From: Paralvinella palmiformis
Taxonomy: Eukaryota; Annelida; Polychaeta; Terebellida; Alvinellidae
Direction of reading: 5' to 3'
DNA length: 64,000 nt
Assembly (NCBI GenBank): GCA_025642065.1
Contig: JAODUP010000513.1
Span: forward strand, 35,001-99,000
The position numbers were made by a program, and so were the translations under genes. Shown here one piece after another: positions 44,598 to 56,764 of this stretch. Within the stretch, counting starts at the first letter, position 1; every line of letters starts with the position of its first letter. The notes under the pieces were generated by a model. The model was given only the letters and a program-made list of their open reading frames with translations. It did not search any database and was not told the origin of the DNA.

Positions 44598-47395
44598 CTG
44601 AGTGTCGAGGTATAAAAACAGAGATTCATCAAACGGAACACATCATACCGACATCACATAAATGTTTGCCTTTATAATGTGGACCAAAAGAGAAATACAA
44701 ATATCACCATTACAACAACAATTACATTAGCCGAACTAAAGCCAATCATATTCTGGAAATTGATCTAATTGTTAAATGGACATACTGCCTGTCAACATGT
44801 GTAAATGTACATGGCAAAAACCGTCTTAAAATTCTACAGCCACTTCAGCTGGACTTAAATATAGGTGGTCTTATAAAGGATGTTCCATTCTTAATAATCA
44901 GTATCTAAGCAAATGAACAGATTTGAGCTATTCCCCCAAGACAGACAGTCGTATTAATAGGTTTAACTGTAAGTATAAGGATTATCTCCTTGGTCGGTGT
45001 GGCCAAACTGGTAGCACAGTTAACCACAGACCTTTAGCATGAGGGTTCAACCCAGACTTTTGTCTGGAATGTGCATAGTACTTTCGTTTCAGCCCAGCCC
45101 ATTTAGCCCAAGAGGCTATATTACTATGGAGACATTGTTGCAATACTGTGTATAAAACACTAGGTATACAACACTATGTATATAACAATGTGTGTATAAT
45201 ACTGTGTATAAAAAGTATTATAATTTATTACTCTCCCACCTAACTTTAGAATACATCACTGATTTATATTATTTCCTTGTTTGATGTCAGCATACTTATA
45301 TTTTTTCACCTTCCTCAAGATATACAGTGAATGAGTAATTAAATTTTAATGACACTTTCTCAGAATATGCATACATGTATGGTGCACACACACACACATT
45401 CATCCGGGGTAAATCTTTATTAAATATTGCCACTTTTTTTGTCAAGAATTCACCCATTTTGAGTTATGATAACTGAGATGTTTGAAGTTTAAAAGAAATT
45501 GCCCGGATGTCTAACACAGGGATGTGATGGGCAGAAGAGAAAGCCCTGAGATAAACAGACAGACCTAAAGTACCCTGAAGTTGAGTGACCATGGTTCATG
45601 ATGGTATTGAGGAAAAACCCAGGAATCCGGAAAAAATCTCATCCCTGGTAATAGCACACATAGGTTTTGAACTCACAGCCTTCAGATGTTTCAACACAAC
45701 AGAAAATATTCTCGGTGCACGTGCAGTAAACAGCAACATTACACACACACATATATAAACAAGCCACCAAGTTGATTATCTAGTTTAAGCCAACGAAGTA
45801 ATGCAATATTCATTTATATGTCCAATTTTGCCCACAAAGATGAAACACCATTCAGACGCTGCTATGTCGGGTTTGAATCTTGATGCTAGAAGTATATGGT
45901 CATCCACACTACTTGCTACACCAAGGTGATGCCACTCTCCATCAATGGAATGGTCAGCAGATATATAACACTGTTATCACGTGTAAAAGGACTCCAACCA
46001 ACACATATCAGTCATGCCCATCAAGAGAAAGCCCTGAGATAAACAGACAGACCTAAAGTACCCTGAAGTTGAGTGACCATGGTTCATGACGGTATTGAGG
46101 AAAAACCCAGGAATCCGGAAAAAATCTCATCCCTGGTAATAGCACACCTAGGTTTTGAACTCACAGCCTTCAGATGTTTCAACACAACAGAAAATATTCT
46201 CGGTGCACGTGCAGTAAACAGCAACATTACACACACACATATATAAACAAGCCACCAAGTTGATTATCTAGTTTAAGCCAACGAAGTAATGCAATATTCA
46301 TTTATATGTCCAATTTTGCCCACAAAGATGAAACACCATTCAGACGCCACTATGTCGGGTTTGAATCTTGATGCTAGAAGTATATGGTCATCCACACTAC
46401 TTGCTACACCAAGGTGATGCCACTCTCCATCAATGGAATGGTCAGCAGATATATAACACTGTTATCACGTGTAAAATGACTCCGACCAACACATATCAGT
46501 CATGCCCATCAAGAGAAAGCCCTGAGATAAACAGACAGACCTAAAGTACCCTGAATTTGAGTGACCATGGTTCATGACGGTATTGAGGAAAAACCCAGGA
46601 ATCCGGAAAAAATCTCATCCCTGGTAATAGCACACCTAGGTTTTGAACTCACAGCCTTCAGATGTTTCAACACAACAGAAAATATTCTCGGTGCACGTGC
46701 AGTAAACAGCAACATTACACACACACATATATAAACAAGCCACCAAGTTGATTATCTAGTTTAAGCCAACGAAGTAATGCAATATTCATTTATATGGCCA
46801 ATTTTGCCCACAAAGATGAAACACCATTCAGACGCCGCTATGTCGGGTTTGAATCTTGATGCTAGAAGTATATGGTCATCCACACTACTTGCTACACCAA
46901 GGTGATGCCACTCTCCATCAATGGAATGGTCAGCAGATATATAACACTGTTATCACGTGTAAAATGACTCCAGCCAACACATATCAGTCATGCCCATCAA
47001 GTAAAACCTCGAACAAACTAGGTCACGTGGAGCCAATGTTTCTAAACTTCTCTCACATATTACTGTACATTAACCCTTTTACAGGTCAGATGATACATTC
47101 GTTGACCCGCACTAGTCCAATCTCATCAGACGATACGTACCTTGTTTTTTTAACTCGTTCACGCCACCGAATTTCTTTTTGAAATGGACGGCAATGCCTT
47201 TGCCCATGGCCATGTCTACACTGACGCAATGAGCCAGACTAACATTAGGATCACAGCTAAATAAGTCTCCCTTCTTCTCCTGGTAGTGAAACCTCTTAAT
47301 ATCAGAGTCTGTTGAGCAAGTGTCATCTGTAGCAGTGTGACATCCTGTACCAGATGCAATATCTTCAGGCTAATCAAAGAATAAAAGGCTAATTT

Positions 47396-47428
<33 letters not shown>

Positions 47429-50400
47429 GCTAGTTAATCTGTATAATCAGGTGATGTATATTACCTGAAATTTTCAGGTAATGCATATTAAATCTCGGTT
47501 TAATAGCAATAGACGTATTACCTGAATATTTCAGGTAATATACATATTATCTGATTATACAGATTAACTGTAATATATATATATTAGTACAATGTCTACC
47601 AGATCCATTTATAGGCATATATTATGACAATCTTCCAGGAGTCCTATTTTGTCTTCTAGAGACCAAAGACTAATAAAACAACAATCACATAGGAAATATA
47701 TATTATTGTCAGATATTATTTTGTAAATGGAAACAAACCGTTATCATCCCACCCACCCCCCACTGCTAACATTTATCAGTGAACACTGTAAATGAAGCTT
47801 TTTAATTAATTCTAAATTGGAATGCAAATTTAATTGAGTTCATTTGCTAAAATAGCATACAAGATGCATGCAGTCATTGACTTATGACCTTGACTTGTCA
47901 TAAGTTGATCCGGTCGTAAGTCGGCCAATGTTATAATTACCTTAGCTATATTATACTGTGTAATGATATTATAATCATCTTTAAGTCGTACCGTCGGTCG
48001 TACAGTCGTAAGTTGCGTAGGTCGTCAACTACCTGTATATGATTTATAAATAATTAAAAACAAAAAGATGATAGATAATCAAACTGAAACTGTAAAATAT
48101 ATATTGATACATCTTCATTTTAACTGGTCAGCGATTGGTCAAATCTTCAGACCGTCGGATGTGAGAAAGCCCCCCCCCCCCATACCACACCACACCTTAC
48201 TTACCCATCCTAAAACAATGTTCTTGATGTGGAATGTTACACTCCAGAATATTGAAATCCTGGATCTGAATTTCACACACACATTTTCCTTAATGTTTTT
48301 TTACGGTACCATTCTTTTAAAATGAACGTGAAAAACAGAATGATGGTCAAATATTATAATCCATAAAGTGGCCAGAGACAGAGATAATTAGAAAGACCTG
48401 ATTGGTTAACTAACTCATAGATATTGTATGTGTGCATGTGAGCAGACAGATACATATATGTATTGTGCCCTTAATCTATGTTGTTTATATATATGTATTG
48501 AAAATAATAATTGTATATAATTTAAACATATATTGCTTAATTACAGGAAAAGCTGAACAAGCAAAAGTGCTACTCATAACCAGATAAGAAAATCTCAAGT
48601 GTGATAATAAAGCTTTTTTTACAATTCTGTATTGGTAATAACATGGAGCCCAATACAGTTAGAAGCCGAATGTGTTTCACCATTTATTTAAATACATATT
48701 GTCAGATTACAAAGAAGCATGGATAACCATAAAATTCTATCAGTGGTCTTTTTTATTATTAAGATATGAACACGACAACATGGTCCATCTAGTCTGGAAG
48801 CAGGAAAAAAATATTAAAAGGTTGTGCCTTTGGTTTCTTTCCTATCAATGGAAGTTTGCAAATCTGAACTTTAATAATTCTGACAAAAACAGGAAAGAGG
48901 TCTATCATCTCAGTCTTATAATAATTAGATGCAGACAAATAAAACATGTATGGTTGATGAATCAACATAACTGCTCTGAAGATATTTAATGTAAACGTAT
49001 TGATAATGTGAATGAAAATAGACATTTTCATCAGAACTCTTGAATGTAAGCTTTACACTAATGAATTTCTGATGGCCATTTGTATGAAAACACAATTCTA
49101 TATGAGGAATATAACCGCAGTGGTACTCTATACATATTTCGGGAAGCAAAATGATGGTTGAAGAAATTACGAGCAGAAAGCTTTGGAAGATAAAAGCTTC
49201 ATCATAATGTTCCAGTCATAATGTTTGCACATTCATTGACGTCTAGCCATACATAATCCAATTATTATATTAATCTTCTGTACATTTATTCCAACTAGTA
49301 TGGTGCATAGATCTATAAACCCTGAAGGAAGAACATCAGGGGCCATCTCCATACAGTTTATGTTATTACTAATATAATATTTACAGAAATTTCTTGACTG
49401 CTGACCATTCTATCTAAAACGTCTACAATATCTGGTCTGTTATTATCGTAAATATATCTACGGGGACACCAGAGAACGAGGTTAGATAACTTATATGCCA
49501 CTGATCTGCTGGGCAAATATTATATGGGTGCTGTAAGTACTGACTGATTGAATACTTCCTTCATTCATTTGAATGTTTTCATTCCTAATTATTTATTAGT
49601 AATAAAATCCTCCCCCCCCCCCCACCCAAATATTTATTACAGGTAAGATTGGTACCCGTTTTGGGTATAGCTATCCTGTAAATATTTTTGGATACATAAT
49701 TTTACACAGACTTATTACAACATTTCTACTGACAGAAACGTGTATTTTATGTATATAAACTTGCAAGATATAAATATTACAGTGACTAATAGTGTTGATA
49801 ACAGACGGTCAATTCCATTTGGTCAATTCTAAATCAAATTTTTCAATTCAAATTCCATTCTCTTTTTTTGCCAACTATTTTTTACCATGAGTAGGTATTC
49901 CAAGTACCTACTTGGACTACCAGCTCTGAATAATTTATATTCTAAGTAGGCTTGTCATGGAAGATATATTTCTGAATTAAAAAATTAAATGGTAAATTAA
50001 TTTGTGGATTTAATATTTTTGTAGCAAACTTCAATTCCAAATTGATCAATTCCAATTCCATTTTTTTAAATGGGCAATTCCAATTCTGAAATTGCCAATC
50101 AATTTTAATTCTAGATAAGTCATTGTTACTAGACTCATTACAAAAATGTATTGACCACCGAAGAATTGCTTTAAGTGTTAATCATGGTTCCCACAGTCAA
50201 TGAAATATTATTTTCCAGGACAAAATTACCATTTTCCAGGAGAAAGTATACAAGATTTAAAGGTAATAAATCAAGATAAATGATGTCAAGTTATGCAGAA
50301 TCCAGAAGTATAGATCTAGGTCAAATTCTGGAAATATCCAGTGACTCTGATCAACAAGACTAGTTATTATGAGTGAGTGTGAATTAGGGAACAAATATGA

Positions 50401-50562
50401 TTAAAAATATTTATTACGTTATTAATACTGATGTTAGCTACACAATAAACCCTTGTTTTAAACAGAATTGAGAGAGCCTTGAAAAATTAGTAAACAGAAA
50501 TATTACTATCTAGTGATTTTATATATATATACATATACAGAGTGAGAGATTCTATATATATA

Positions 50563-50604
<42 letters not shown>

Positions 50605-52632
50605 GTGAGAGATATAACCATACTTTTGACCAGCCAGTGTACACACACACTTGATTGGATTAATAGACACTGACTTCATGTGGACACACACAATACATGG
50701 CTAATGGCAAAAGAAGGAGTAGGGAAAAATTGGAAATAATGGCACCATTGCTGTTTTTGGGGCATATTTTACTTATTCATTCATATTTACTTGGTTGGTA
50801 TGTGGTTTCCAGCGAATGTTGTGACCAGCACCTAGAAGAAACACTTCAATGGTCTTGACACCCTCACTCCTGTCTACACACAACTGATGCAGCTGAAGCC
50901 TCATATACACATGTTTGACACATCTACGGGGAAATTCACCACAAGAAGCATTAAGTAGAGCAGTGCTCACTTGTGCAGAATCTACTTTAAGGATAGAAAA
51001 CCCCATCAAGTGTTCGATAGGACAGTTCCAGGCCTTGCACAGATTGCTTCTGCGCTGTTTGCCATGAAGTGTTACTTGGTGCACATTCCACATGGCAGGG
51101 GGAAACAGTGGAGGACTGGATCAAAGGACAATGATATTTTGTCCATCTTCAGTCAGCTTGTCAATGGACTCTTCTGTATGTACTGCTGCCGTATGTGGAA
51201 TCAAAATAAGCTAGAAGGGGCTCAATACCATCTGATGTGTTTTCCTGCAGGAACTCGAGGCCGGCAGGAAGGTCATCTACAGAAAGCAATGCTAATGAGT
51301 CCATCATGCCACAAAACAGTTTGACATCATCAGAGGCTTTGTACTGATTGACCAGACCCAGCACCAAGCAGACTGGGTGAGGTGATAGAAGCAACCTTGT
51401 ACCGCTATGTGGTCACCAAATACAGCTGTTTAAGCTCGCATCATAGCACTTTCAAAATCTATCATCACAGTCAGAGGATCAGATTCTGAACACTTGCGGA
51501 CGATGACACGTAGAAGGTTCTTGTAGGTATCTTATGACTTGCGTTGCAGGCAGAGCCTAGATTGTGGAGACAACAGTGTTACCCAGAAGGCAGCATACAA
51601 CAGCATGATTGCCATCCATGTACCATGTGTTAGCTGTTGACAGGTGTTTCGGTGCATCACTGGCACCAAAAACGGTTATCTGCTTGGTACAGATGAAACA
51701 ACCTAGAAGTATCTTCTGACCACCTTTGTTGGTAATAATAATCTCCACCTTTGACTGTCACAGGAATCACTGAATTCATTCTATTAGTTTATCCAAATGT
51801 TCTAGGAGACTGAATGGCCTAAATTGTGTCGTTAAGCAAAATCCATCCATCCATCCATCATGTTTGCGTTATTTATAATAACATTTCTACTTGTGTTTGA
51901 ACTACTTGCTTTACAAAGAGCCTTTTAAATTATGGTATTATGTCAAGATTTAAACCATTTATCTACTGATCTATACTACAAAGGGAAGTCCCATCTTCAG
52001 AGGTGTTTATATGGAATTACAAAATTACATGTAACTGTAAAGGAGCAGTCATGGAAGCGAGCTTTTCAAAGGTCTACAACTAATTATCAATTTCTTGTAA
52101 TCACTCAAGTAATCATTAGGGAAGCTACAATATTTACAGAAGCTACAATAATTAGGGAAGCTACATTTTAGAAGTACATGTATACATAAAAGCTAATTAC
52201 CCTATTGCCAAATTACAGTTTGCTTTACCTCAAACAATATTAAAATAAACATTTTAACGAAAATCAAATGTTACTAAAAATCATAAGAAAAATACAAAAA
52301 GGTGTCACTATTTCCATTTTTCCGGGTGCCGTTTTTTCCAGTGCGATTTTTTCCTGCAGGTGAGTGACACTCCAACTAATATATCTAAAGGATTCTCTAT
52401 CCCCTCAATCATGCCACTCTTTTTCGGAAGTCAGTACCTGTTGTTTTACTCTCTTTGCAAACGTATGCATGTCTTCAGATACAGAATCACGATCAGTTCG
52501 TTTTTTGTTGCTCGTCACAGTTACATATCGAAGCATAGCAAACTCACAATTACTACGTTGCCGTATTATCGAAGACACCAACTTCTGACAAAATGACATA
52601 AGAAATAAAGTATACGATAGATAGGATGCCAC
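44323..52632 (-). CDS. OARD1: OARD1/TARG1-type macrodomain ADP-ribose glutamate hydrolase
   Basis: In the family this enzyme removes mono-ADP-ribose from glutamate and deacylates O-acetyl-ADP-ribose. Joined exons 52632-52438 (candidate), 47369-47141 and 44597-44323 give 699 nt, which is 232 residues and a stop; phases agree. The macrodomain begins about residue 90 at [20 protein letters not shown], continues [20 protein letters not shown] and ends [20 protein letters not shown] and MTITVYYL. The Lys in YYLVTK and Asp in GCGLDRLEW correspond to the catalytic Lys84 and Asp125 of human TARG1. The human protein is 152 residues, so this one has an N-terminal extension of about 75-80. The gene runs opposite to DAGLA. 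Confidence applies to the macrodomain exons; exon 1 is less sure. Confidence 0.9.
44990..45125 (+). mobile_element. Degraded tRNA-SINE in OARD1 intron 2
   Basis: Eroded head with GAGGGTTCAACCC box B and the family block CAGCCCATTTAGCCCAAG. Confidence 0.6.
45535..46998. repeat. Three tandem copies of a 488-bp unit in OARD1 intron 2
   Basis: Units begin at about 45535, 46023 and 46511 and are spaced exactly 488 bp. The copies differ at only a few bases (for example GCTGCT, GCCACT and GCCGCT at the same place), so the duplication is recent. Each unit includes a minus-oriented tRNA-like SINE piece (GTTTGAATC box B) and a second tRNA-like stretch (GAGTTCAAAACC read on the minus strand). Confidence 0.95.
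47141..47369 (-). CDS. OARD1: OARD1 middle exon
   Basis: Minus-strand acceptor GATTAG and donor GTACGT. It starts [20 protein letters not shown], a low-similarity stretch, then enters the macrodomain at [17 protein letters not shown] and ends [10 protein letters not shown] plus a split Ala codon. The GDLF and MGKGIA segments are the ADP-ribose binding loop region. Confidence 0.95.
47430..47570. mobile_element. Palindromic MITE, copy 1
   Basis: Terminal inverted repeats AGTTAATCTGTATAATCAG extend into ACCTGAA...TTCAGGT on both arms, so nearly the whole 141 bp folds back. It is about 85-90% identical by eye to the copy at 53391-53528. Confidence 0.92.
47868..48038. mobile_element. Candidate mariner-type MITE
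   Basis: Left arm CAGTCATTGACTTATGACCT and right arm, inverted, CAGGTAGTTGACGACCTACG share the GTCGTAAGT-type repeats common in mariner MITEs. Ends not certain. Confidence 0.4.
48039..50760. other. OARD1 intron 1, no gene recognised
   Basis: AT-rich. It contains a region of TCAATTC/AATTCCAATTCC repeats at 49806-50110 that looks like a decayed non-autonomous hAT element, the repeat at 50185-50262, and (TA)n blocks at 50520-50600. Frames at 48068-49149 match nothing. Confidence 0.55.
50773..51765 (-). pseudogene. Decayed MULE (Mutator-like) transposase
   Basis: Three minus-strand frames together follow the order of a MULE transposase domain: NTWYMDGN (first catalytic Asp), [15 protein letters not shown] (second Asp), [31 protein letters not shown] and [18 protein letters not shown] and GAGHNIRW near the end. 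Several frameshifts and at least one in-frame stop separate them, so it is inactive. No terminal repeats found. It lies in OARD1 intron 1 on the same strand. Confidence 0.85.
52438..52632 (-). CDS. OARD1: Candidate OARD1 first coding exon
   Basis: An open minus-strand frame from ATG at 52632 (alternative ATG at 52599) to a GTACTG donor after KRVKQQ. It is 195 bp, phase 0, and fits the next exon exactly. From the second Met, the first 30 residues are rich in Arg, Lys, Ser and Cys with one Glu and no Asp ([18 protein letters not shown]...), which could be a mitochondrial presequence. No homology was recognised, so the link rests on position, phase and open frame. Confidence 0.5.
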
Positions 52633-52774
52633 CTTATTATATAACTACGGTTCAGCGGAACGTTACATATATGCTTAGTTACATATACAGAACATCCTTT
52701 GGCAGTGTAGGGAACACTGAAAACGTTAAATCTGCCAAGAAAACCCCTTCCTGTATCGAAAGCGAGGCAACTTC

Positions 52775-52782
52775 TGACGTCA
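52775..52782. promoter_or_regulatory. CRE-like TGACGTCA upstream of OARD1 exon 1
   Basis: A perfect palindromic TGACGTCA lies about 145 bp upstream of the candidate OARD1 start. It is the full CREB/ATF consensus; the same octamer occurs elsewhere (152-159, about 15793, about 42127), so function is only inferred. Confidence 0.3.
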
Positions 52783-53202
52783 CAAACAATTTTTAGGAAC
52801 GTGCTCGGTTGATTATACTGTTGTAAGAAGTGATTAGAAATTTATTTTTATACCTATGGAACTAATAACTGCTTTTTCACTCTCATTAATATTAAAACAT
52901 TCGATAGGGTCCACTCTACAAGCGAAAAGATCTTTCCAAGAAAAAAGTCCCATAGGTCATGCCAAAGAGTCATTTCCATGGTAACAATTAACACTTAAAA
53001 TTAGACTGTTAGGTAAAACAAAAACATTAAGATGACCGGGTTAGTCTCCGTGGGATAGACACAAGAAAGCTGTGCCTGTCGTAGTGGCCTGATGCATTAT
53101 AATATTATATGTTAATATTAATTAGCTCATTTGAATATTTGATAAAAAATCCGAAATAACGCCCAATATCCATATTTGTAATTTACGTTTAATACCTTGA
53201 TA

Positions 53203-53352
53203 CCTGTCCACTAACCGATTTAGGTCATCCTGAAGTTGTAGACAGTCCTCATGGAAACTTATACCCTGGAAGAGCTTGGAGTCATCTACAAATATCTTTG
53301 CAGCACATGTGACATCATCAGGTAGGTCATTAATAAAAATTATGAACAGGCA
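53203..53352 (-). pseudogene. LINE reverse transcriptase scrap (FVDD box)
   Basis: Minus-strand translation gives LFIIFINDLPDDVTCAAKIF and VDDSKLFQGISFHEDCLQ, then LQDDLNRLVDR. This is the segment around the catalytic [YF]xDD motif of a non-LTR reverse transcriptase (usually F/YADD). Only about 50 residues remain. Confidence 0.85.
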
Positions 53353-53390
53353 TTCTGTAATAAAATATTATGATTATATGCGCAAATTGA

Positions 53391-53528
53391 CAGTTAATCT
53401 GTATAATCAGGTAATATGTATATTACCCAACATTTTCGGGTATTGTGTAATAAATCTCAGTTAGCAATACACGTATAACCTGAATATTTCAGGTAATATA
53501 CATGTTGCCTGATTATACAGATTAACTG
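53391..53528. mobile_element. Palindromic MITE, copy 2
   Basis: CAGTTAATCTGTATAATCAG at one end and its reverse complement at the other, with matching internal arms. Same family as 47430-47570. Confidence 0.93.
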
Positions 53529-53844
53529 TAACATATATGTGCATGTGGCGAACTTGTATACTAAATACTGCGTGTTAAATTTCTTTCCAAATAATAACCT
53601 TCATTTCTATAGTGATCGATGTCTCCATCTAACTATGGTGGTAACGTCACAGTGCATACAGGCATAAAGAATTAAATGAATTGATTCAGTTGATGTCTTA
53701 TGCCTTACAACGTTTATGTGGGAATATATATACATATATAGAATAGGGTGTCAACTATATAATGGGTCATAATATTGTATCAATATATCCAGCAAATTGT
53801 TTACTTTAGTAAGTTTCAGCGATGTTGCTGTCATCAGCACATAT

Positions 53845-56528
53845 CCCAGCAGGCACCAGACGTTGGATCAACATTGTCCTTTGACATTGGATCAAGTTAT
53901 GAAAATGGTTGGATTTGAAAATTGGATCAACGTTAGGATTTCAACATTGGATCAATGTTGGATCAACGTTAGGATTTCAATGTTGGATCAACGTTAGGAT
54001 TTCAATGTTGGATCAATGTTATGAAATTGTGTGGATTTGAAATTTGGATCAACGTAATATTTGCAACATTGGATAACAGTAGTTTTCATTATGGTTGATG
54101 TAAACATATTTATTCAATTGACAATGAGCAAAATGCTTATACAATATCTTTCTCATTTATACACACATTCACACAAGAAATACAATAATATATATATACA
54201 ACAAATAGAATTGATATTGTTACTATGCCAGCATCATGGTTGATTAGAATGTAAGGGACTGGTGCAGTAAGGTTTCATTACACACATATATTTTTGATGA
54301 AATTTCATTATGGTTAAACCAGCTGCACAATATGACACACTCATGATAATTAAAAACAGCTGCAATAAGACTTGTTCAAAATATAAAATGAATTGAATAT
54401 TTATCTAGAACACGACAACATACAAGCATACCAATTATATTTTGTGCAATACATCATACAGTAGTGTAATTCACAATCAAGTTATATGCCAACACAATAG
54501 CACTCTGCCAAAAGTTTGAATAGTTTCATGGATGGCCAATCAAATCCGAATAATCTGTTCAGTACATTTTACATTATTTTGGTGAAATTATTATTAACCT
54601 AGCCAAATTTAAAAAACATATTCCTCAAAATAACAAAAGTGCATAATATGTCCATAGCTGCAAACGTATGAATAACATCTAAAATAACCAACTCCAGTCC
54701 AAAATAAATATATTAGCTACCACACTTATCCTGTAACTGTACATGTCTAGGTGTATGCAACATAGTGCAAACAGCTTTTGGGAAGTGAAACACGGTGCCA
54801 ATGTTGTCTAATGATTCCAATCGCTTCTTGAAAAGCAGTTCTTGTACATGCATTTCTTACTGCCAGTCTGCAAAGTCCTTTCCAATGTAAAGCTCTTCAC
54901 CATCATCATCTGACAAATTCTCACATCCATACCTAGATATCACATTGTCAGAGTTGTCTGATTCCTGATCATTTGTATCACCACTGCTGCTATTAGAATC
55001 CTGTGCATTGCTGTCATCTCTACCATCCACATGACAAGATGAGTCAGTATCACCTTTCTCATGTACACTAGGAGCAACACTAGCACCTACTAGTACATTG
55101 GCTTCATCCTTATCACTGCTATTAGCTTCAGCAAGAGTCAGTACTTTAGCTTGATGCTTTCTCCATCTTTTCAAGTAGGCCATGCAGTAATATTCTGTTT
55201 GGACCTAGGAATACACCAATATGAACATTTATAACTTTCTGCATATGTGTCAATGGGTGGGGAGGCATGCATACTGTAAAGCCATTACCTATTTTTTGCC
55301 TTTTATCATCATGGAAGGCTCACTAAAATAAATGGCTGCAAATATGCAATGAAGGGACCAGGGGACTGTTTTTGAGTCAGCGACATGCTATTAATTTTGA
55401 AACAAAATAATAGGTTTTAATCATGCAGCTTAATTATACCTCGATAATGTCAAAGGTCATGGTGCCAAATGAAAGGCTGTAACCAACTTTTGATAAGTCA
55501 TCAACAATAAGTAATAACGTTTTGGCTCATAATATTCATATTTACCATTTCTGAGATACAAGCATTTTTTTAATATTTACAGACACTCCCCCACTGTCTC
55601 CCAGACAAAAGTTTTCCTGAGAAATGAAAATGAGTGCAAATCAGCATTTTACAGATTTGATCCTTTTTCATGAAACCCCCCCCCCCAAGAGACTGAAAAT
55701 ATTATAGCGAGAACGTTATTAAAACAAACCATAATCATGAAGCAGAAACTAAATTAGAAAATATGTTATATCTGAAAAGTTCTTTCACTAAACACAGGAT
55801 TTTTATTTTCTGACCTAAAAAAAACCCTTTCCTGAAGCCAAATGGTGTTTCCCCAAGGTAACATTAACACAATTACGACCTAACCTAGCAACGCGTAGAC
55901 ATGCATGCTGAGTGATTGAAGTCCGACAACTTGATCGATCAATATTCAATAAAAGAAATGATATTTCAAGAAACTTTACGCAGCATCATGTTTCATGACA
56001 ATTCATATTACTAAATACACAAGTTTGCTACAACTTATATACATACTTACCAGAAAAAAGATGCGTCAAGTATCCTAAATTTCTATAGTTTCGAAAAAAT
56101 GGCCGCGCTACGTTCAAATCACTGACCTATATACATATATAGGTCATATGTATATCAATGAGGTTGGTTCAAATGAGCTTAGGATCCGGGGATTGTGGGA
56201 TAGATATAGAGCCAGGCCGCTTGAGAGCTGTAGCCAGAGTTGTGGCTTGGTTTTGAACAAATGTATATCAATTAGGTGCGAAGTTCCACCAGATAGCCCC
56301 ATAACAGATATACCACACAATAACGGCTTCTCAAATGATAATCTTAATATAGTAAATTATATATGATGGAAAATACAACATTGATCCAACATCGCAATAC
56401 CGATGTAAATCCAACACGATATAATCCAGCCCAGCTACATTGGATATGCATTGGGTTCGCGTTGTGCGACGTCGTGATCTAAAATCGACCAATTCCCAAC
56501 ATTGATCCAACATCGGGTGCCTGCTGGG
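53845..56528. mobile_element. 2.7-kb DNA transposon with CCCAGCAGGCACC ends
   Basis: Begins CCCAGCAGGCACCAGACGTT and ends with the inverse of CCCAGCAGGCACCCGATGTT; both are flanked by TAT, a likely 3-bp target duplication. Inside each end are multiple TTGGATCAA/TTGATCCAA subterminal repeats. The only coding remnant is the decayed minus-strand gene at 54.6-55.2 kb; no catalytic transposase is visible, so it is probably non-autonomous. Superfamily not assigned. Confidence 0.88.
54600..55183 (-). pseudogene. Decayed transposon protein with acidic N-terminus
   Basis: Starts MAYLKRWRKHQAKVLTLAEA, then a Ser/Asp-rich stretch ending EELYIGKDFADW. After a frame change the minus strand reads NACTRTAFQEAIGIIRQHW, after another it reads TMLHTPRHVQLQDKC, and past a stop YIYFGLEL. 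This order (acidic N-terminus, short helix, LPK..LL.TPR-like, GG.Y.YFG-like) recalls proteins of multicopy invertebrate transposons, from memory. The break after DW coincides with GTAAGA, so an intron is a second explanation for the first shift. Confidence 0.55.
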
Positions 56529-56764
56529 TATTTGTTTACTAATAAATATTTATATATAAACCCACTAAGTATTTCGAACGATGTAACTAGTATGTTCAAC
56601 AATGCTAAAATACTTAGAAACACAGGAATCTTAAGTGTGTATTGTATTCATTTGCATTACGCATTCGATAAATTATTGTCCACATGTATTGCTCAGGTCA
56701 ATTTAAAAGAGCCATTTGATGAGTACATATTTATTCCTTATTTTTCTTATTTGGTTCCTCCTCA

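Noticed and set aside
48672..49149. Plus and minus frames in OARD1 intron 1
   Set aside because: AT-rich chance frames with no family resemblance and no splice context.
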